This document shows, piece after piece, positions 6,601 to 8,803 of a stretch of 8,803 bases of DNA. Below the pieces are notes generated by a model. It searched no databases. It was not told where the DNA came from and worked only from the letters and a program-made list of their open reading frames with translations. Source of the stretch: QNES01 sp023143415 (lineage in GTDB: Bacteria; Pseudomonadota; Gammaproteobacteria; Beggiatoales; Beggiatoaceae); NCBI GenBank assembly GCA_030632725.1, contig DAOVUF010000206.1, forward strand, positions 1 to 8,803, read 5' to 3'. Numbering within the stretch: position 1 is the first letter of the stretch; each line of letters opens with the position of its first letter. The translations under genes and the position numbers were made by a program.

Positions 6601-8094
6601 GCTGAAACGACCATTTTCTCCAGTGGTGCCGCTTATTTTATCAAAAAGTGCGAAGTCAGAGGAACTGACTAAATTAATAGGTACATTTAGAGGGACATTT
6701 TGATCATCTCTTACTATGACTGTCAAAGTGATTTTGTCGCGCCCATTGGCTCGCTGAGAATCGTTAGTGGCAATCGCTTTTATTTTATCTACTCTAGGAT
6801 CAATGCTACTGTCTATGAAGATGATCGTGACAGGCTCTGCGGATACGCCACCTGCCGTCGCTTTGACTTCAACTGCTTCAGCGATACTGTTGGAGACTGT
6901 GGTGGTAAAACGACCATTTTCTTCTGTTGTACCACTCAATGTCTCAAAAAAAGCGGTATTAGATTCACTCATTAAATTGACAGGTACGTTTGCAAGGGGG
7001 GCATTCGTCGTATCACGGGCTATCACAGTGAGGGTAATTTTGTCGCGCCCATTGGCGGGTTGAAAGTCCTCACTTACAATCAAAGTCACCTTAGAAATCC
7101 TTGGATCAACGAGAAGTTCTCCAAATCTCACCGTCGCTTGTGCAGAGAGTGTTCCACTATTCGCTTCAACTGTCGCTTCTCCTCCATCTTTAGCCAAATC
7201 GGTGATAGTCACCTGTGCCGTACCATCTTCACGGGTGAGGGTGCTGGTAGGGCTTAAAGTTTCATTATTTTGATTGGTAAAGTTGAATTGGACTTTTTGA
7301 GCTATGATAGGCGCGTTATTGCTATCTTTCAATAAAGCCGTTAAGGTAGCTGTGTCAAGCGCGTTGATTGATTCAGGCTGCAAACTTAAAGTTGCGCCAA
7401 AATAGAGTTGTAGGGTTTGAGTGAGCTTTCCGCTAGTGACAGTGACAGTAACCGTTTCAGCGCGATCATTTGAGACTGCAAAACTGGCTTCGCCATTGAT
7501 TCCTGTGATTGCGGGTACATTGCTCAATGTCGCTGCTCCTGAAACCGTCACATTAAATGGAGCTTCGGGTAGCCGCTCTCTTGTAAATTCCTCATGTATC
7601 TTCACAGTGACTTTCGTACTATCGACTTCGGATAACACTTCTTCATCGGCACTTAATTCAATGAGATCGACGGGCGCAAGAAAAGTCACCTCGACAGGCT
7701 TGCTTCGTTTTCCACCCGCCGTTGCTGTCACCTCAAAAGTTTCAGCGACATTGCTGACAACGCTTGTTGTAAAACGACCATTTCCTCCCGTTACGCCACG
7801 GGGTGTTAGAAATACGGCAAAATCAGAGGAACCTGCTAAACTGACTTCTACGCCTGATAAGGGCGCATTTGTTATATCACGGGCAATGATAGTCAGGAAA
7901 ATTTGCGATTGAGAATTGGCAGGTTGGAAGTTGTCAGTAACAAGTAAAGTGACGGTAAAAACTCTGTCATCAGTGATTTCGATAATGCCTGTATTATAAC
8001 TTCCGCCGCCATCGCCACCACCGCCGCCACCGCCAAGGCAGCCTGTGAGTAATATGGATATCCAAATCAGTGCAAGTAAAGTACGATTTAACAT
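3601..8094 (-). CDS. Giant lipoprotein of about 13 bacterial Ig-like (Big_1/invasin-type) modules, 1497 aa
   Basis: Predicted outer-membrane lipoprotein, surface-exposed or periplasmic, probably an adhesin or structural stalk. The signal peptide (residues 1-18) ends in lipobox LTG-C19; the residue after Cys is Leu, not the Asp that retains lipoproteins in the inner membrane. A Gly-rich linker (20-31) follows. Approximate modules: A1 43-140, B1 141-234, C1 235-329, A2 330-431, A3 432-531, B2 532-654, C2 655-749, then six more from 750 to 1497. Later modules carry the Big_1 hallmark GN-x-V-x-GT-x-V-x-F (about 965, 1075, 1190, 1400). Residues 1290-1343 are rich in D-x-N-G-N-G-x-x-D motifs typical of Ca-binding loops. 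B2 has an aromatic insert at 562-592. C1253 and C1270 are the only cysteines I see besides C19 and may form a disulfide. There is no C-terminal anchor, so attachment is through the N-terminal lipid. The start is supported by AAGGAA (8110-8105), 10 nt before the ATG. The gene stands alone, with palindromic repeats on both sides. The ligand is unknown. Confidence 0.9.
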   Translation of the reverse strand: MLNRTLLALIWISILLTGCLGGGGGGGDGGGSYNTGIIEITDDRVFTVTLLVTDNFQPANSQSQIFLTIIARDITNAPLSGVEVSLAGSSDFAVFLTPRGVTGGNGRFTTSVVSNVAETFEVTATAGGKRSKPVEVTFLAPVDLIELSADEEVLSEVDSTKVTVKIHEEFTRERLPEAPFNVTVSGAATLSNVPAITGINGEASFAVSNDRAETVTVTVTSGKLTQTLQLYFGATLSLQPESINALDTATLTALLKDSNNAPIIAQKVQFNFTNQNNETLSPTSTLTREDGTAQVTITDLAKDGGEATVEANSGTLSAQATVRFGELLVDPRISKVTLIVSEDFQPANGRDKITLTVIARDTTNAPLANVPVNLMSESNTAFFETLSGTTEENGRFTTTVSNSIAEAVEVKATAGGVSAEPVTIIFIDSSIDPRVDKIKAIATNDSQRANGRDKITLTVIVRDDQNVPLNVPINLVSSSDFALFDKISGTTGENGRFSTFITSSVPETFEVIARAGGKKAEPVKVTFITTTPVGEIVLSASPNILQTGQSSNITVTILNKIDFDDFFFDRYDRFFYYYYVTDSLYQELLDMDVLLPNTSFNVIASGNAVLHDVPEITNEKAQATFTVTNSHKENVDITVTSGTVTKTLKLYFGASLKLLPHSVNAIETATLTALLKDGNYAPIADQEVTFNFVDDNNEILTPSTATTDIDGTAIVTIRDLENNGGTAEVNVSSGALNAQATVNFLAAFGENRHLDAETTATVLNLNQPATITAHITDHNDLPIQGQQVTFSAKTTDGRESHAKISPQTGRSDEKGEVKTIITNTTGENVIVTVQADSAKQEIPLYFGANISLSPTEAENLADGASPVILTAVVSDKDGVGIVGSPVYFRVITGNSIFLDHFRSKTDELGRTTVSVTSNSVDHAVIEAQVDALTPATSTLTFYASELISSLMLSTDADSLSFNSQEIPIKAVVKDVQGNPVKDGTPVDFMTTLGIITESVLTNNGIAEANFSPKMQSGLATITATAGNVTDSLTLEVQPGDAGTIEVSKIEPKVIGVIGSGVVQIATIEFLVKDSLGNIVADGTDVKFSLGKTTLGGGETITTKGDMGKTADGTTNNGLVSVTLKGGTVAGNIDVIATINDTISTIARVTIVGSVPDADHLSLAAEYLNIAGGVTFGLFDEIVAYVGDRFGNIVPDGTSVSFITEGGMIGKSIGGGAFTTSTEFGQATAILQSAEPTTPFLGGVPAVETAGYGCSSDWRNVQNPLSGMLLCGNPGFATIVAYTTGSESFVDENGNGIYDQGEPFDDLSEPYIDGNENDIFEAEGELYVDVNGNGQFDNGNGEFDGPGGTFKNTTIWTDIRILFSAEISEGITVTPPSFSILNADKEKFTVSGIGDIYGNGLVEGTKVQVTTNNGVLGGQTDFTFTRNELGLQSIEFTLSSNPPKDITEKDKDGNEHTRQEYPLPNSAIITITITSKDTGAGGNGNMMLTALGQINVVE
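4066..4227 (-). other. Calcium-binding-type Asp/Asn/Gly stretch in the lipoprotein
   Basis: Residues 1290-1343 carry three loop-like motifs: DENGNGIYDQGE (1290-1301), DGNENDIFEAEGE (1312-1324) and DVNGNGQFDNGNGEFD (1328-1343). The D-x-N-x-N-G-x-x-D spacing is that of EF-hand or dockerin-like Ca2+ loops. It lies between the twelfth module, with its cysteine pair, and the last Ig-like module. Metal binding is inferred from the pattern. Confidence 0.6.
5848..7968 (-). repeat. Internal duplication A-B-C / A / A-B-C of Ig-like modules
   Basis: Unit 1 (A1-B1-C1, about 7968-7108) and unit 2 (A3-B2-C2, about 6801-5848) are homologous in order, with one extra A module between them (7107-6802). C1 and C2 begin exactly 420 codons apart (residues 235 and 655). 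At DNA level 7325-7418 and 6065-6158 are clearly alike, both containing GCGCCAAAATAGAGTT; A2 and A3 share ATTTTGTCGCGCCCATTGGC (7038-7057, 6729-6748). This fits duplication by recombination within the gene, followed by divergence. Confidence 0.8.
8003..8034. repeat. Imperfect trinucleotide tract coding the poly-Gly linker
   Basis: A run of CCN triplets on the + strand (GGN on the coding strand, one interrupted to give Asp) encodes the Gly-rich linker right after the lipidated Cys. Slippage here would change linker length in frame. Confidence 0.7.
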
Positions 8095-8118
8095 TTATGT
8101 TGATTTCCTTGAGATTTA

Positions 8119-8258
8119 GTATCCTATCAAAATTTGGTATCTTAATGTAGGGTGGGTAGGAACGAAGTGGCACCGTTCCGTTGAAAAGTTGAAAAATGGT
8201 GGGTTTCACTCTCGCTCTACCCACCCTACATAATGACCACCAAATTTTAATAAGATAC
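8119..8258. repeat. Dispersed inverted-repeat element with ATGTAGGGTGGGTAG ends, upstream of the lipoprotein gene
   Basis: ATGTAGGGTGGGTAG (8145-8159) and CTACCCACCCTACAT (8217-8231) are perfect 15-bp reverse complements. Similarity continues outward: left GTATCCTATCAAAATTTGG (8119-8137) against the complement of 8240-8258, GTATCTTATTAAAATTTGG. A smaller hairpin GGAACG / CGTTCC (8159-8164, 8174-8179) lies inside. A partial copy is at 1-49. The element ends 24 nt from the ATG of the divergently read lipoprotein gene and so occupies the place of its promoter or 5' UTR. Confidence 0.85.
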
Positions 8259-8303
8259 GAGATTTATCTGAATCTAAAAAGTGAGTGTTATTTTGATAAT
8301 AGT

Positions 8304-8410
8304 GAGGTTCTTGCAAAACTCGAAAGCATCGGAATAAATTCCGATGCTTTTCTTTCGAGGCGAAAGTTTTCCTTCAAAAAACGCCTCGAAACGAGTTTTG
8401 CAAGAGGCTC
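8304..8410. repeat. Compound palindrome folding as a three-way junction
   Basis: Outer stem TCTTGCAAAACTCG (8309-8322) pairs with CGAGTTTTGCAAGA (8392-8405), 14 bp perfect, with GAG/CTC beyond. Within it sit two adjacent hairpins. Hairpin A is AAAGCATCGGAAT (8323-8335) with ATTCCGATGCTTT (8338-8350), 13 bp perfect. Hairpin B is TTTCGAGGCG (8353-8362) with CGCCTCGAAA (8382-8391), 10 bp perfect. The only unpaired junction bases are 8351-8352. No ORF of note. The function is unknown. Confidence 0.85.
8323..8354 (+). terminator. Terminator-like hairpin within the three-way junction
   Basis: The 13-bp stem of hairpin A followed by TCTTT resembles an intrinsic terminator for + strand transcription. 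No + strand gene lies upstream within 5.7 kb, so it more probably belongs to the repeat structure. Confidence 0.2.
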
Positions 8411-8438
8411 TAGTTTATACTATTTTTGAACAGCGCGT

Positions 8439-8551
8439 CAATACCATTAAGTTAAGCCAGGGCGAACACGCAGGTTCGCCCCTACAAGCACAGAATACGC
8501 AGGGTTTTGTAGGGGCAGTCCTACGTGTCTGCCCTTAACTTAATGGCATTG
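8439..8551. repeat. MITE-like inverted-repeat element with CCATTAAGTTAAG ends
   Basis: Terminal inverted repeats CAATACCATTAAGTTAAG (8439-8456) and its near-complement at 8534-8551 (one mismatch) enclose two hairpins. These are GGGCGAAC / GTTCGCCC (8460-8481) and GGGCAG / CTGCCC (8513-8534), each next to CCCCTACAA or TTGTAGGGG (8479-8487, 8507-8515), which also pair with each other. An 8-bp direct repeat CAGCGCGT flanks it at 8431-8438 and 8556-8563 (4 nt off on the right), like an imperfect target-site duplication. A further end copy lies at 8631-8644. No transposase is encoded. Confidence 0.8.
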
Positions 8552-8592
8552 GCACCAGCGCGTGGAAAACAGAAAATCATCAATATCATGTT

Positions 8593-8615
8593 GGTGGGCA
8601 ACCACGTTGCCCACC
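8593..8615. repeat. 10-bp hairpin GGTGGGCAAC / GTTGCCCACC
   Basis: Perfect 10-bp arms around CAC, followed by CTACAT. The ...CCCACCCTACAT ending matches the end of the element at 8217-8231, so it looks like a relative or fused remnant of that repeat family. Confidence 0.7.
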
Positions 8616-8630
8616 CTACATGGCTCACTG

Positions 8631-8644
8631 CCATTAAGTTAAGG
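8631..8644. repeat. Third copy of the CCATTAAGTTAAG repeat end
   Basis: CCATTAAGTTAAGG matches the terminal inverted repeats at 8444-8456 (same strand) and 8534-8546 (opposite strand). It may be one end of another element whose other end is degraded or outside the window. Confidence 0.7.
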
Positions 8645-8709
8645 ATTAAAAAACAATTTTTCTTTTACGTTTCAAATAATTAGCTTGAAGTCGAGCAGAA
8701 CGTTTTTTT

Positions 8710-8802
8710 CTAGGAACGTTTCTCTCTAATTGATACCGGATTAGTTAAAAATAATTTTTCCAAACGCCCGAGCACGACATCAGATTTTTCCTCTGAAAAG
8801 AG
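8710..8802 (-). CDS. Possible 3' end of a gene entering from beyond the window
   Basis: An open minus-strand frame runs from the window edge to TAG at 8712-8710 and codes about 30 residues (LFSEEKSDVVLGRLEKLFLT, then N and a short basic end) with an amphipathic-helix look. In the frame shifted by one base, 8744-8646 codes a 32-residue basic stretch that includes RKKRSARLQANYLKRKRK and ends at TAA. That too looks protein-like. Either the gene ends at the TAG, or it is frameshifted (an A7 run lies at 8703-8709) and truly ended at 8646. Family not recognised; the call is weak because only a fragment is visible. Confidence 0.3.
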   Translation of the reverse strand, partial: LFSEEKSDVVLGRLEKLFLTNPVSIREKRS

Positions 8803-8803
8803 G

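Noticed and set aside
7421..7912. A 163-codon + strand open frame, and many shorter ones, opposite the lipoprotein gene
   Set aside because: They lie antisense to a clearly coding, domain-rich 1497-aa frame, are low-complexity (Val/Thr/Ser/Ala) mirrors of the Ig-like repeats, and lack ribosome sites.
8196..8538. Two overlapping + strand open frames of 64-77 codons
   Set aside because: Their translations come from the palindromic elements at 8119-8258, 8304-8410 and 8439-8551; nothing suggests coding.

Overview
The window looks like chromosomal DNA of a Gram-negative, AT-leaning, repeat-rich bacterium. The Gram-negative call rests on a lipobox lipoprotein with a Gly-rich linker. The mix of several palindromic dispersed-repeat families, multi-receiver signalling proteins and giant Ig-like lipoproteins recalls filamentous sulfur-oxidising gammaproteobacteria (Beggiatoa/Thiotrichales) and also some cyanobacteria. 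This placement is an inference from style, not from a marker gene, and is weak.

Layout. 1-49 is one end of a dispersed repeat. 208-2385 (+) is a two-gene signalling unit: a stand-alone receiver protein, then a 575-aa receiver / class III adenylyl cyclase / TPR-like / receiver protein. A perfect palindrome lies between the two genes. 2386-2603 is a convergent intergenic region holding a large imperfect inverted-repeat element. 2604-3118 (-) is a two-gene cassette of small unrecognised membrane proteins, overlapping by one base (TAATG); the upstream one carries an in-frame hexanucleotide tandem repeat coding (Gly-Ile)4. 3131-3600 has no gene and is packed with nested inverted repeats. 3601-8094 (-) is one 1497-aa lipoprotein of about 13 Ig-like modules with a Ca-binding-type Asp/Asn/Gly stretch near its C-terminus. 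8095-8803 is mostly palindromic elements: one directly upstream of the lipoprotein gene, one that folds into a gap-free three-way junction, and one MITE-like element. It ends in what may be the 3' end of another gene on the minus strand.

How the genes fit together. The two + strand genes share the same N-terminal receiver, alignable without gaps over residues 1-115, and are probably co-transcribed. The likely reading is that a phosphorelay (kinase not in the window) controls cAMP synthesis by the second protein, with the first receiver as a competing or intermediate phospho-acceptor. The membrane cassette and the lipoprotein have no visible link to this pathway. The most unusual content is the dense noncoding palindromes, the small membrane cassette with its tandem repeat, and two odd inserts in the Ig-like protein. 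I see no phage, CRISPR, tRNA, rRNA or recognisable transposase gene.
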